Source: VXNE01 sp965200505 (GTDB lineage Bacteria > Pseudomonadota > Gammaproteobacteria > Pseudomonadales > Azotimanducaceae). From it: 64,000 nucleotides of DNA. The stretch is from contig OZ241343.1 of the NCBI GenBank assembly GCA_965200505.1, positions 186,001-250,000 of the forward strand, written 5' to 3'. Every line of letters begins with the position of its first letter. Positions within the stretch are counted from its first letter, which is position 1. Made by a program: the position numbers and the translations under genes. Of the stretch, positions 49,772 to 59,762 are shown one piece after another. The notes below the pieces were generated by a model. The model saw nothing but the letters and a program-made list of their open reading frames with translations, was not told the DNA's origin and made no database searches.

Positions 49772-51664
49772 CTATTCCACGGTGCCCGTGGCGCTGAGCA
49801 ACAGCCGCTGTACGCGCTGCACATAGCCGGCGGCATCGGCCAGCGGCCGCCCTTCCGCGAGACCGGCCTGATCGAACAACACGTTGGCCAGGTCCGCGAA
49901 ACGGTCCTCGTCCGCCTCTTGGTCAAGCTGCGCCACCAGCGGATGCGTCGGGTTGATCTCGAAGCGCGGCTTGCTCTCCGGCGGTGTTTGGCCGGCCACG
50001 GCCATGATGCGCCGCATCTGTTCGCTCACGTCGCCCTCGGCGAGCACCAGGCAGGCGGGTGAGTCCGTCAAGCGCGTAGAGCGCCGCACACTTTCGGCGC
50101 GCCCGTCCAAGGCGTCGGCGATGCGTTTGCAGAGCGCGTCGTCCTCTGGCGGCGCTTCGGCTTCCTCCGCGTCCTCCGTGCCCAACTCCAACTCGCCGCG
50201 GCTCGCGTCCTTCAAGGGCTTGCCGTCGAACTCATGGACGAACGACATGAACCACTCGTCAACGCGATCCGTCAGCAGCAGGGCTTCGATGCCGTGTTTC
50301 TTGAGCGCTTCCAAGTGTGGGCTGCCACGCGCCGCGGCAAGGCTGTCGGCGACGACATAGTAGATGTGCTTCTGGCCTTCCTTCATGCGCCCCACATAGT
50401 CCTCAAGGGAAACCCGCTGGGCGCTGGATTCGTCCGCCGTGGAAGTGAAGCGCATGAGCTTCAAGATCGCCTCGCGGTTGGCGAAGTCCTCCGCGACGCC
50501 CTCCTTCATGGCTTGGCCGAACTCGTCCCAGAACTGGCCGTATTCCTCCGCATCGAGCTTGCCGAGCAGGTCCAGCACGCGCTTGGTGAGGGCGTTGCGC
50601 ACCGTCTTGACGTGGGGATTGTCCTGCAGCGTCTCGCGGGAGATGTTGAGGGGGAGATCGCTGGAGTCGATCACGCCGCGCACGAACCTCAAGTACAGCG
50701 GCAGGAACTGCTCCGCGTCGTCCATGATGAACACGCGCTGGACGTAGAGTTTGAGGCCACGCGGCGATTCCCGGTTCCACAAGTCGAAGGGGGCGCGGCG
50801 CGGGATGTAGATGAGGCTCACATACTCCTGCTTGCCTTCGACGCGGTTGTGGCTCCAACAGAGCGGGTCTTCGTAGTCGTGCGAGACGTGCTTGTAGAAC
50901 GCCTTGTATTCGTCGTCCGTCACGTCGGTGCGCGAGCGCGTCCAGAGCGCCGTGGCGGCGTTCACGGTCTCCTCTTGCGGCGCTTTCGCCGCATCCGCCT
51001 CCTCGTCGTCTCCCGCTTCCTCTCCGGCGTCACCTTCGGCGGCCATCACCACCGGCACACCGATGTGATCCGAGTACTTGCGCACGATCTGGCGCAGCCG
51101 AAACCCATCCGCGAACTCGTGGGCGTCGCCCTTCAGCTTGAGGATCACGCGGGTGCCGCGCTTGGCGTCTGGCGCATCCTCCACCGTGAACTCGTCCTCG
51201 CCCTTCGACGTCCAGCGCATGCCGGCCTCCGTGCCGGCGCGCTTCGTTTCCACTTCCACCTCGTCGGCGACCATGAAGGCGCTGTAGAAGCCCACCCCGA
51301 ACTGGCCGATGAGCTGGGCGTCCCGCTGCGCCTCGCCCGTGAGGTGCGAGAGGAACTCGGCGGTGCCGGATTTGGCGATGGTGCCCAAGTTGGCGATGAG
51401 CTCGTCGCGGCTCATGCCGATGCCGTTGTCCGCCACCGTGATGGTCTTCGCGTCGGCATCGAACGCCACGCGAATCTTGAAGTCTGGGTCGTCTGCGACC
51501 AGCTCGGCGTTCGCGAGCGCGTCGAAGCGGAGCCGGTCGATGGCGTCCGAGGCGTTCGAGACGAGCTCCCGCAGGAAGATCTCCCGGTTGGAGTACAGGG
51601 CGTGGATCATCAGGTGCAGCAATTGTTTGGCTTCGGTCTGGAAGCCGAGGGTCTCTTTGGCCAT
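49772..51664 (-). CDS. htpG: Chaperone HtpG (Hsp90)
   Basis: 630 residues. ATPase N-terminal domain (LRELVSNASDAIDRLR, GIGMSRDELIANLGTIAKSGT, GQFGVGFYSAF), middle domain (RRAPFDLW, RGVIDSSDLPLNISRE) and C-terminal dimer domain. An acidic insert (EGDAGEEAGDDEEADAAKAP) sits between N and M domains. Length is typical. Start ATG at 51664. Confidence 0.97.
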   Translation of the reverse strand: MAKETLGFQTEAKQLLHLMIHALYSNREIFLRELVSNASDAIDRLRFDALANAELVADDPDFKIRVAFDADAKTITVADNGIGMSRDELIANLGTIAKSGTAEFLSHLTGEAQRDAQLIGQFGVGFYSAFMVADEVEVETKRAGTEAGMRWTSKGEDEFTVEDAPDAKRGTRVILKLKGDAHEFADGFRLRQIVRKYSDHIGVPVVMAAEGDAGEEAGDDEEADAAKAPQEETVNAATALWTRSRTDVTDDEYKAFYKHVSHDYEDPLCWSHNRVEGKQEYVSLIYIPRRAPFDLWNRESPRGLKLYVQRVFIMDDAEQFLPLYLRFVRGVIDSSDLPLNISRETLQDNPHVKTVRNALTKRVLDLLGKLDAEEYGQFWDEFGQAMKEGVAEDFANREAILKLMRFTSTADESSAQRVSLEDYVGRMKEGQKHIYYVVADSLAAARGSPHLEALKKHGIEALLLTDRVDEWFMSFVHEFDGKPLKDASRGELELGTEDAEEAEAPPEDDALCKRIADALDGRAESVRRSTRLTDSPACLVLAEGDVSEQMRRIMAVAGQTPPESKPRFEINPTHPLVAQLDQEADEDRFADLANVLFDQAGLAEGRPLADAAGYVQRVQRLLLSATGTVE

Positions 51665-51822
51665 GCGCGTCCGAAGGTGTTGGGGGCGAGGCATTAATGG
51701 CGGCGCTGTGGGCTTTTTCAACCCCGTGGCGCCAGTTACGGATGAGGGTTGCCGCCAAACCGCGGTCCAACGCGGCACCGGCGGTGTTATGCTCCAAAGT
51801 GGCGAATCCAGGAAGTCAAACC

Positions 51823-53433
51823 ATGCCCGCAGTGGCCTGTTCCGCGCGCTCGGTGCGCGGCCTCTTCCCGTTCGCGGCGGGCTGCTTGGCCCTCGCCGCC
51901 TGCGACCTGCCCCCACCGGCGGACTTGGGCGACGGGGCGGACATCGGCGAAATGCCGCCCCAGCCGAACATCGTGCTGATCTTGGCGGACGACCTCGGCA
52001 TCGGCGACGTCGGCGCCTACGGCGGCGAGTTGATCGCGACGCCCAACATCGACGCCCTCGCCGCCGCCGGTGTGCGGGCAACGCAGGGCTACGTCTCACA
52101 CCCAACATGCAGCCCATCCCGCGCCGGCATGGTCACCGGGCGCTCGCAGCTACGCCACGGCTGGGAGTTCAACCCCGCCGGCCGCGATCTCGAAGCCGGC
52201 CTCGCCACTGACGAACGCACCTTCGCCCGCGCCCTGAAAGAGCGGGGCTATCGCACCGGCTTGGTCGGCAAGTGGCATTTGGGGTATGGCCACACGGCAC
52301 CGCATCACCCGTTGCACCGCGGTTTCGATGAGTACTTCGGGGTGCTCGCCGGCGGCAGCATCCACATCCATCCGAACGCCCCCGGCGCCGAATCCCTTAT
52401 GACGGTGGCGAGGCGCGGCAGCGATGACGCCGGCGACGCCCCGGCCCGTCCGCGCCGAGCCACCTACCCTTCCGAACGCGACGAGCGCATCGGCGTCTAT
52501 CGCGGCTTCGATATGGTCGAAGTGGAGGAATACTTGACCGATGCGTTCACGGACGAAGCCATCGCCTTCATCAACCGCCATCAGGAGCGTTACGAGGACA
52601 AGCCGTTTTTCCTGTTCCTCTCGCACTTGACACCCCACACGCCCCTGCAGGCCACCGAACAGTATTTGGCGCCGTACCGCCACATCGAGGATGACGCCAC
52701 GCGCATCTACGCGGCCATGGTCGGCGGACTGGACGAAAGCGTGGCCCGAGTGGTGGCCGAGCTGAAGTCGTTGGGCCTTTACGAGAACACCGTCATCGCG
52801 TTCCTTTCCGACAACGGTTGTGCCGGCTACATCGGCGTCTGCTCGAACGGGCCACTCGCCGGCTTCAAGCGCTATCACCACGAAGGTGGGATTCGCGTGC
52901 CGTTCATCGTGAGTTGGCCCGACGGCTTGCCGGCCGGGCAGGATTACGACGAGCCGGTGAGCGCGTTGGACTTGCTCGCCACCTTCACCGGCGCCGCCGG
53001 GTCGGAACTCGCCACCGAGGACAGCGTGAATCTGATTCCGTACTTCACCGGCGAGCGCCCCGGCCGTCCGCATGACCACCTCTATTGGCGCGCCGGCCCC
53101 ACCATCGCCATCCGCGACGAACGCCACAAGCTCATCCGCTATGCGCGCACCGATCTCACCCCGGCAGACTTGGACGAGACCGGGCGGCTGCCGCCACCGG
53201 AAGGCGGTTGGCCCGCTGAGGCGCCGCTGGGCCATGTCACGCTGCTCTACGATTTGCGCGAAGACCCTGGCGAGACCACGAACGTGGCCGCGGCGCATCC
53301 AGAGATCGTCGAGCGGCTCTTGGAGCGCTATGGGCGGTGGTCGGCGCGCCTGCCCGACCGACCGCCCATCCTACCGGCGTGGCGTTCGACGCTGGCGGAG
53401 TTCGACGGCGAAACGGTGCAGCTGTTCTTTTAG
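51823..53433 (+). CDS. Sulfatase (arylsulfatase-like lipoprotein)
   Basis: 536 residues. A lipoprotein signal peptide (LAAC) and the sulfatase site THPTCSPSRAGMVTGR-type segment TCSPSRAGM, in which Cys is converted to formylglycine. N-terminal LILADDLGIGDVGAYGG supplies metal ligands; GKWHLG and FLSDNG-like FLSDNGC contribute more. Conversion needs a formylglycine-generating enzyme or anSME encoded elsewhere. Substrate unknown; one of many sulfated polysaccharides is likely. Confidence 0.93.
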   Translation: MPAVACSARSVRGLFPFAAGCLALAACDLPPPADLGDGADIGEMPPQPNIVLILADDLGIGDVGAYGGELIATPNIDALAAAGVRATQGYVSHPTCSPSRAGMVTGRSQLRHGWEFNPAGRDLEAGLATDERTFARALKERGYRTGLVGKWHLGYGHTAPHHPLHRGFDEYFGVLAGGSIHIHPNAPGAESLMTVARRGSDDAGDAPARPRRATYPSERDERIGVYRGFDMVEVEEYLTDAFTDEAIAFINRHQERYEDKPFFLFLSHLTPHTPLQATEQYLAPYRHIEDDATRIYAAMVGGLDESVARVVAELKSLGLYENTVIAFLSDNGCAGYIGVCSNGPLAGFKRYHHEGGIRVPFIVSWPDGLPAGQDYDEPVSALDLLATFTGAAGSELATEDSVNLIPYFTGERPGRPHDHLYWRAGPTIAIRDERHKLIRYARTDLTPADLDETGRLPPPEGGWPAEAPLGHVTLLYDLREDPGETTNVAAAHPEIVERLLERYGRWSARLPDRPPILPAWRSTLAEFDGETVQLFF

Positions 53434-53457
53434 GCGCACTGGTGGCTCAACCGCCCG

Positions 53458-54852
53458 TCACTCGCTGGCAGGCGGATGGATCGGATCGATGGGCGTGACG
53501 GCATCGACCTCGCGCTCGATCAACTCCGCCGCCCAGAGGCATAGATCCTCACGGTACAGGTCTGCATAGATCTGAATGCCCGTCGCCAAGCCACCCTGCA
53601 CACCCATCGGCAGCGCCACCGCCGGCAGCCCCAGTACGTTTCCTGGCGTGATGAAGCGCACCGTGTCGATGAGCACGTTGTGGCCGGTGCCGGGCGCCAA
53701 GTCCGCGTCGATGGGCCACGGCAGGCACGTCCAAGTTGGCCCGATGGCCACCGCGTGCTCGGTGAGGAAGCGCGACCACACGCGCCGCAGGCGGCGGCGC
53801 TCGCTGTGCAGCCAATCGTTGGGCGCGGATGCGCCCTTGAAGTGCGCGCGCATCCCTTCCAAGGCTTCGTAAACCACCGGCCGCAACATCGGTTTCGCGT
53901 CCTCGAAGCCCCCCACGCTCAACACCTTGCCCCAGATGTCGTTCACTTGGTCCAGCTCGGGCGCCTCGACTTCCGTCACCTGCCAGCCCTGCTCCGCCAA
54001 GATGCGGCCGGCACGGTCGATCTCCGCCAACGTCGCGCTCGGCAGCGTGTAGCCCGGTATCGCCTTCACCAAGGCGGCACACGGCCGTTCGGGGCGGGCG
54101 CCTTCAAGGGGTGCATCGACGGAGAGGGGATCTTCAATGTGGCGGCCAGCCATGACGGCGAGGCCGGCCCGTAGATCCGCCACGGACCGCGCCATCGGCC
54201 CGTCCGTCAGCAGATGCACCGAGAAGCCAAGGTCTGGGCCAAAGCTGCTGACGTACGGCACCCGCCCCACGGTGGGCTTCAGCGCCGCGATGCCGCAGCA
54301 GTATGCGGGGTTGCGCAGCGAGCCGCCGATGTCGTTGCCCAAGCCGAACGGCGTCATGCCCACCGCCAACGCCGCGGCCTCGCCGCCGGAAGAACCGCCG
54401 GGTGTCAGGGCGCCATTCCACGGGTTGCGGGTGCGGCCGCGGAGCGGGTTGTCCGTGTCGAGCCGGGCACCGAGCTCCGGCAGGTTGGTGCGCCCCAAGG
54501 GAATGGCGCCGGCGGCCTTCATGCGCGCCACGATCGGCGCGTCCGCTTCCGGCAGGGCGTTGGCTAGGGCCGGCAAGCCTTGCGTGGTCGGGCTGCCGAC
54601 GCAATCGATGTTCTCCTTGATGGTGAATGGCACACCGTGGAAGGCGCCGGAACGGGCCGCCGGTGGCGTTTCGTCCGCGGCGTCCGCGGCGGCGCGAGCC
54701 GTGTCCACAAGGCTGACCGTGACGGCATTCACATAGCCGTTCACTTCGTCGATGCGTTCGAGGTGCGCGTCCACCACCGCGCGGCTTGACGTCTCGCCGG
54801 CGCGGATCATGCCCGCGAGTTCGGTCGCGCTCTTGGTGCAAAGCTCGTTCAT
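53458..54852 (-). CDS. Amidase signature-family amidase
   Basis: 464 residues. Ser-Ser-Lys triad visible: TIKENID (Lys), GGSSGGEAAAL (cis Ser) and GNDIGGSLRNPA (nucleophile Ser). Probably hydrolyses an amide or aryl-acid amide. GatA is unlikely because the gatB/gatC genes are not adjacent. Confidence 0.92.
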   Translation of the reverse strand: MNELCTKSATELAGMIRAGETSSRAVVDAHLERIDEVNGYVNAVTVSLVDTARAAADAADETPPAARSGAFHGVPFTIKENIDCVGSPTTQGLPALANALPEADAPIVARMKAAGAIPLGRTNLPELGARLDTDNPLRGRTRNPWNGALTPGGSSGGEAAALAVGMTPFGLGNDIGGSLRNPAYCCGIAALKPTVGRVPYVSSFGPDLGFSVHLLTDGPMARSVADLRAGLAVMAGRHIEDPLSVDAPLEGARPERPCAALVKAIPGYTLPSATLAEIDRAGRILAEQGWQVTEVEAPELDQVNDIWGKVLSVGGFEDAKPMLRPVVYEALEGMRAHFKGASAPNDWLHSERRRLRRVWSRFLTEHAVAIGPTWTCLPWPIDADLAPGTGHNVLIDTVRFITPGNVLGLPAVALPMGVQGGLATGIQIYADLYREDLCLWAAELIEREVDAVTPIDPIHPPASE

Positions 54853-54971
54853 TGGTTGCTCTCCGCTTTTGGTCCCCGCCTTCTGCCCGGCTCGGCGTCA
54901 TCGCACCGGCCGGCGCCACTGCACCGTACCACACCCTCAGTGCTTGGGCGCCAACCGCATATACTCGCCCC

Positions 54972-54980
54972 ATGCGTTAA
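54972..54980 (+). other. Two-codon mini-ORF at the head of the DUF3604 leader
   Basis: TATACT (54960-54965) is followed 6 nt later by ATG-CGT-TAA, exactly where a leaderless start would be, and then by GGGGAGGCAGGGAGC and the real start at 54996. A tiny start-stop element at the transcript end could tune reinitiation. It may also be coincidental. Confidence 0.3.
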
Positions 54981-54995
54981 GGGGAGGCAGGGAGC

Positions 54996-57539
54996 ATGGG
55001 TAGCTGCAAACGAGGTTTGACGTGCGTGGCGTTGGTGTGCATGGGCGCGCCGGCGCAGGCCGATTACCTAGACCCGGCACTACGCGAGCGCGTCGAAGCG
55101 TTGAAGGCCGAAGTGGCCGCCGAAGCCACCGGGCCAGCCACGCGGGAGGCGCGTGTGCGAGTGCTGTGGGACTGGCTGAACGCCTACTCCCACACCGGCG
55201 GCACGCTGCCGGTGAACGCCGTGACGGCCGCCGTCCGCGTGCTGACCTATCCACAATTGGCCACCGGCACCGGGGCGCAGGTGGACGCCTTCGTCAAGGA
55301 GTTCACCCTGCTCGACGAAGAGCCGGACGCCATCGGGCCCTTGGTGGCGGACTTGGGGCCGTTCGTCGCCGGCGAGTTCACCACGGTGCGGCAGACCTAC
55401 ACGGTGGGCACGAAGCCCGTCGAGACCGGCGGCGGCTTCCTCGTCACGCGCCACTTCATGCCGGATTACGGCCGCTGGCAAACCAGCGGCCCCGGCGCAG
55501 ACAACTACATCTCCATCGCCTCATCCAACCCGGCCGTGCGTTTCGCCGCCGCCAACCACCCTTACGGCGGCATGCACGGCGGCTTCCGCGGCAACGCCGA
55601 CACGCTCGTCTTCCGCGTCGCCGCAGGCACGCTCTCGAAAGGCGACACGGTGACCATCACCTACGGCGACCGTTCCGCCGGCAGCAAGGGTTTCCGCATG
55701 GCGACCATTTCCTCGGACCGGATGCCGCTGCCGCTCTACTTGGACTTCGACGGTTCAGACCTCTTCCACACCCTGCCCATCCAACCCATCGTCGTCACCG
55801 GCGCCGAGACCGCCGGCGTGCATGGCTTCGCACCGTCGGTGGTGCAGGTGGGCGAGCCGTTCGATCTCTCGGTGCGCGCCCAAGACCGGCACTACAACCG
55901 CGCCACCGGCGCCATCCCCGGCTGGGAGGTGCGGCTGAACGGCGAACCATTCCGCACCTTGCCCGCCGGCGGCCCCGCCATCGCCATCCTGCGCGACGTG
56001 ACCCTCACCGAACCCGGCGCGCACCGCTTCACCATCGCCTCGACGGACGGCGCCATCGTCGGCGCGGCGAATCCGGTGTTGGTGGAAGCGGAGCCGGCGC
56101 GGCGCATCTATTGGGGGGACACCCACGGCCACTCCGGGTTCGCCGAAGGCGTGGGCACGCCGGACCGCTTCATGACTTGGGCGCGCGACGACGCTCGGCT
56201 GGACTATGTGACCCACTCCGAACACGACATCTGGTTGGATGCCTTCGAGTGGGACGTGTTGGCCGACAACGTGCGCAAGTACAGCCGCGATGGGGAGTTC
56301 ATCGCCTACCTGGGCTACGAGTGGACGGTGAGCAACTTCCAAGGCGGGCACCACAACGTGTTGTTCCGCACCCCGGATGACCGCAAGATCATCAACGCGC
56401 AGTTCCACCCCACGCTCTCACGCCTCTATCAAGGTTTGCGCACACACCACGACCCGGCCGACGTCGTGGTGATTCCCCACGCCCACCAGAACGGCGATTA
56501 CCGCCTGAACGATCCGCTGCTGGAGCCGCTGGTGGAGATCATGTCGCAACACGGCACCTTCGAGTGGTTCGGGCAGCTTTACTTGAGCCACGGCCACCAA
56601 GTGGGCTTCACCGCGGCGAGCGACAACCACCTGAGCCAGCCGGGCTACACGTCACCGCGGCCGGGCGGCCTGTCGCAGCAGGGCGGCCTCGGCGCCGTGG
56701 TCGCCAACGAGCACACCACGGACGCCATCTTCGACGCCATGCGGCAGCGGCGGGCATACGCCACCTCCGGCGACCGGATCATCCTCGACGTGTCCGTGAA
56801 CGGCGCCCAGATGGGCGAGCGGGCGCCCTTCGCCGAGACCCGCGCCATCGAGGGGCGCGTGGTCGGCACGGCGCCCATCGACACGGTGACGGTGTTCAAG
56901 AACGGCGCGGAGCTTTGGCAACGGGATTTCTCGACCGAGGCCGAAGCCGCGGCGGAAGGCGACTATCAGCTCAGCTTCGAGACGTCGTCCCTGCCGCGGC
57001 AGCCACGCGACAATCCCCGCGGCTGGCGGCACTGGATCGGCACCCTGACGGTGGACGGCGCCACCGTCTCGGCAGCGCGGGCGCAGGACTTCCACAGGAT
57101 CGGCGGCGCCGGTTTCGAGCCCACCGGGCCAGGCACTTACAGCTTCCGAACGCAAACCCGCGGTGAGACCAGTTCGATTCACCTGCGCCTCGACGACGTG
57201 ACGCCGGCCGCCCGGCTCACCATCGAGCTCACCGAAGCCGTGGAGACGGGCGGCGCACCGCTGCTCTATGGGGCGCACAACGTGACGCCCCCGGCGGTGG
57301 TGACGCTGGCCCTCGACGACATGGACGGCGGCCGCGTCTCGCAATCCCTGCCCCTTGGGCCCTGGGAGGATCACGTCACGCTGCGGCGGGTGGTGACCGA
57401 AGGCCCGCGCGACGTGACGTTCGCGCTGCAGGACAGCGGCACGCTGCAGGGGGACAGCTACTATGTGCGCGTGACGCAGATGAACGACGCGAGGGCATGG
57501 TCCAGCCCCATCTGGGTGGGCGGCTACGACAAGCGTTGA
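54996..57539 (+). CDS. DUF3604 family secreted metal-dependent protein
   Basis: 847 residues. Signal peptide to about residue 22. DUF3604 core in the middle: IYWGDTHGHSGFAEGVGT, YVTHSEHDIWLD, and IPHAHQNGDYRL with TAASDNHLSQPGY, metal-binding His/Asp like a PHP phosphoesterase. The N-terminal 360 residues and C-terminal 150 residues are beta-rich and probably bind substrate. Role unknown. It leads a three-gene operon with PpiC and HupE-type genes. Confidence 0.88.
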   Translation: MGSCKRGLTCVALVCMGAPAQADYLDPALRERVEALKAEVAAEATGPATREARVRVLWDWLNAYSHTGGTLPVNAVTAAVRVLTYPQLATGTGAQVDAFVKEFTLLDEEPDAIGPLVADLGPFVAGEFTTVRQTYTVGTKPVETGGGFLVTRHFMPDYGRWQTSGPGADNYISIASSNPAVRFAAANHPYGGMHGGFRGNADTLVFRVAAGTLSKGDTVTITYGDRSAGSKGFRMATISSDRMPLPLYLDFDGSDLFHTLPIQPIVVTGAETAGVHGFAPSVVQVGEPFDLSVRAQDRHYNRATGAIPGWEVRLNGEPFRTLPAGGPAIAILRDVTLTEPGAHRFTIASTDGAIVGAANPVLVEAEPARRIYWGDTHGHSGFAEGVGTPDRFMTWARDDARLDYVTHSEHDIWLDAFEWDVLADNVRKYSRDGEFIAYLGYEWTVSNFQGGHHNVLFRTPDDRKIINAQFHPTLSRLYQGLRTHHDPADVVVIPHAHQNGDYRLNDPLLEPLVEIMSQHGTFEWFGQLYLSHGHQVGFTAASDNHLSQPGYTSPRPGGLSQQGGLGAVVANEHTTDAIFDAMRQRRAYATSGDRIILDVSVNGAQMGERAPFAETRAIEGRVVGTAPIDTVTVFKNGAELWQRDFSTEAEAAAEGDYQLSFETSSLPRQPRDNPRGWRHWIGTLTVDGATVSAARAQDFHRIGGAGFEPTGPGTYSFRTQTRGETSSIHLRLDDVTPAARLTIELTEAVETGGAPLLYGAHNVTPPAVVTLALDDMDGGRVSQSLPLGPWEDHVTLRRVVTEGPRDVTFALQDSGTLQGDSYYVRVTQMNDARAWSSPIWVGGYDKR

Positions 57540-57552
57540 TCCTGCGGGGCGT

Positions 57553-58455
57553 ATGACGGCCCGGCTGGCCACGCCCGGCCGCGCACTGCCGGGGGGCCGC
57601 GCCATCGCCATCGGCAAGCGGCTGGCGCGGGAACCCCTCATCCGCTTCTTGGCGTTGGGTGGAGCGCTCTTCGTGGTGTACGCCCTCGTGCAAGGCGGCG
57701 CCGGCGAGGCACCTGGCATCGACATCGACCGCCATGAGGTGCGTCGGCTCGCCGCCCAATGGGAAGCGCAGTGGCGCCGCCCGCCCAGCGCCGCGGAACT
57801 CGAGAGCCTCATCGACGAGCGCATCCGCGAGGAGGTGCTGTACCGGGAGGCGCTCGCGCTCGGCCTCAGCCGGGGCGATGCCGTGGTGCGACGCCATCTG
57901 GCGCAAAAGCTCACCATCGCCTGGGCGGACCTCGCTGCCGTGGACCAGCCGGACGAGGCCACCTTGGCCGCCCATTACGAGGCTACTCTGGAACGCTACC
58001 GGCGAAACCCGGAGCTCACCCTCATCCATCGCTTCTTCAGCGTCGCCAAGCGGGGCGCCGCGGCACGGCAGGACGCCGATGCCGCGGTGGCGCTCCTGAA
58101 CACCGGCGAAGCCGTGCCCGACGACCCGTTCCGCGCCGCCAAGGCGCTCACGCTGCCCGACGCCAGCCGGTTGGCGCCGGATTTCGGCGCGGCGTTCCGG
58201 GACGCGGTGGCCGAAGCGGCGCACACTGGCCAAGTCGGCCGTTGGTTCGGCCCGGTGCGCTCGGTGCATGGCTGGCACGCGGTGCGCATCCACGCCTACG
58301 AGGCCGGTGGCCAGCCGCCATTGGCGCAAGTGCGGGACGCGGTGCATTTGGATTGGCAGCAGGGCCACATCGAGCGCGAGCAAGCGCGGCGTTACGCGGA
58401 ACTGCGCAGCCGCTACGAGGTGAATGTGGCGCCGGCGGGCGACATTCCGCCATGA
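57553..58455 (+). CDS. PpiC/parvulin-type peptidyl-prolyl isomerase
   Basis: 300 residues, one N-terminal membrane helix (about 32-46), then a SurA/PpiC-like arrangement: N-terminal helices (LIDERIREEVLYREALALGL) and a parvulin segment with WFGPVRSVHGWHAVRIHAYEAG. The classical catalytic His pattern is only partly visible. ATGA overlap with the HupE-type gene. Confidence 0.82.
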   Translation: MTARLATPGRALPGGRAIAIGKRLAREPLIRFLALGGALFVVYALVQGGAGEAPGIDIDRHEVRRLAAQWEAQWRRPPSAAELESLIDERIREEVLYREALALGLSRGDAVVRRHLAQKLTIAWADLAAVDQPDEATLAAHYEATLERYRRNPELTLIHRFFSVAKRGAAARQDADAAVALLNTGEAVPDDPFRAAKALTLPDASRLAPDFGAAFRDAVAEAAHTGQVGRWFGPVRSVHGWHAVRIHAYEAGGQPPLAQVRDAVHLDWQQGHIEREQARRYAELRSRYEVNVAPAGDIPP

Positions 58456-59420
58456 GCCCGGCCTTGCGGGCCGGGCTGGCGCTCGCCCTGCTCGCCGGCG
58501 CACCGGCGCTGGCGCACGAGATGCGCATGGCCTTGATCGAGCTGCGTGAAGTGCGGGAAGGCGTGTACGCGGTGACGCAGAAGAGCGCCGCCGACGCGGC
58601 GCCGTTCGCCGGCATCGACGTCACCTTCCCCCCGCACTGCGCGGATCAGGCGCCGCCACGCCAAATGGAACGCATCGACCACATCGCCGTGGTGCGCCAC
58701 ATCGTCTGCGCCGCGGGCGAACCAGCGAGCATCGCCGTGGCCAATCCCACCGGGCGCGTCGATGTGCTGCTCAGCATCGACGATGGCCGCGGCAGACGCA
58801 TGAACCGCGTGATCTCGGAACCGTTCGCAGAGGTGGCCCTGGGCGAGGCCCACTCGGGGGTGCGCGAGCGGTTCCTGCTGGGCGTGGAGCACATCCTGGG
58901 TGGTTGGGACCACCTCTTGTTCGTCTTCGGGGTGCTGCTCCTGGTGCGCGGCGCACGCGCCATCGTGGCCACCATCACCGCGTTCACCTTGGCGCACTCG
59001 CTCACCTTGGCACTCACGGTGCTCGGCGTGGCCGCCCCGCCCGGGCCGCCGGTGGAAGCGTTCATCGCGCTCTCCATCGTGTATCTGGCCGTCGAGGTCG
59101 CTAAAGCCGGCGCACGGGGCGCGGGCGCGACCCCGCCTTGGGGCATGGCGTTCGCGTTCGGCTTGGTGCATGGCTTCGGCTTCGCCGGGGCGCTCAAGGA
59201 GGCCGGGCTGCCACCCAGCGACGTGCCGCTCACGCTGTTGCTGTTCAACGTGGGGATAGAGGCCGGCCAAATCGCCTTCGCCGCCATCGCCGGCGGCCTG
59301 CTCTGGGCGGCCCGCCGCAGCCTGAAGGCCAAAGCAGAGCACCTCGACCTCACCGCCGCCTACGGCATGGGAGCGGTGGCGAGCTTCTGGACAATCGAGC
59401 GCGTGGTGGCGTTCTGGTAG
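58452..59420 (+). CDS. HupE/UreJ-family membrane protein
   Basis: 322 residues. Signal peptide and a soluble periplasmic domain of about 130 residues, then six membrane helices. HupE/UreJ_2 markers: GVEHILGGWDHLLFVFGVLLL (His-rich) and FGLVHGFGFAGAL, LFNVGIEAGQ. HupE proteins move nickel in other bacteria, but this subfamily is a poorly studied partner of DUF3604 genes. Confidence 0.88.
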   Translation: MSPALRAGLALALLAGAPALAHEMRMALIELREVREGVYAVTQKSAADAAPFAGIDVTFPPHCADQAPPRQMERIDHIAVVRHIVCAAGEPASIAVANPTGRVDVLLSIDDGRGRRMNRVISEPFAEVALGEAHSGVRERFLLGVEHILGGWDHLLFVFGVLLLVRGARAIVATITAFTLAHSLTLALTVLGVAAPPGPPVEAFIALSIVYLAVEVAKAGARGAGATPPWGMAFAFGLVHGFGFAGALKEAGLPPSDVPLTLLLFNVGIEAGQIAFAAIAGGLLWAARRSLKAKAEHLDLTAAYGMGAVASFWTIERVVAFW

Positions 59421-59762
59421 GCGCTGGCTTGCGAGCCAAGGCACGTGACCAGCGGCGATGAACCGAGCGACCCACTACCGCGCTTGGCGTGCAGTTCTTC
59501 GTGGGTCCGCCACTTGTGTGTTCTCGTCGCCCACTACAACCACAACTTGGTGGAGGCTCTTGCAATGGCCAATGACAAGATACTCTCGCCCATCCTGCCG
59601 TTCGCCCGAGCTGGCAGACAAGCAAGGCGTCCACGAAAAGCACATACCACGAACAACGCAGAACGCGGGCCACGTTTGGAACGGGCGGCGTCGACGATGG
59701 GAACCATTGGACGCTGACCGCCACTACAAGGCGGCGAAAGGAAAGATAAAGGCTCATAAGGC
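59421..59762. other. Region with only low-confidence ORFs
   Basis: All three plus frames are partly open here. The 59458-59958 frame (for example WNGRRRRWEPLDADRHYK) has features of a real protein but no domain I recognise and no good start, so no gene is called. Confidence 0.35.
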
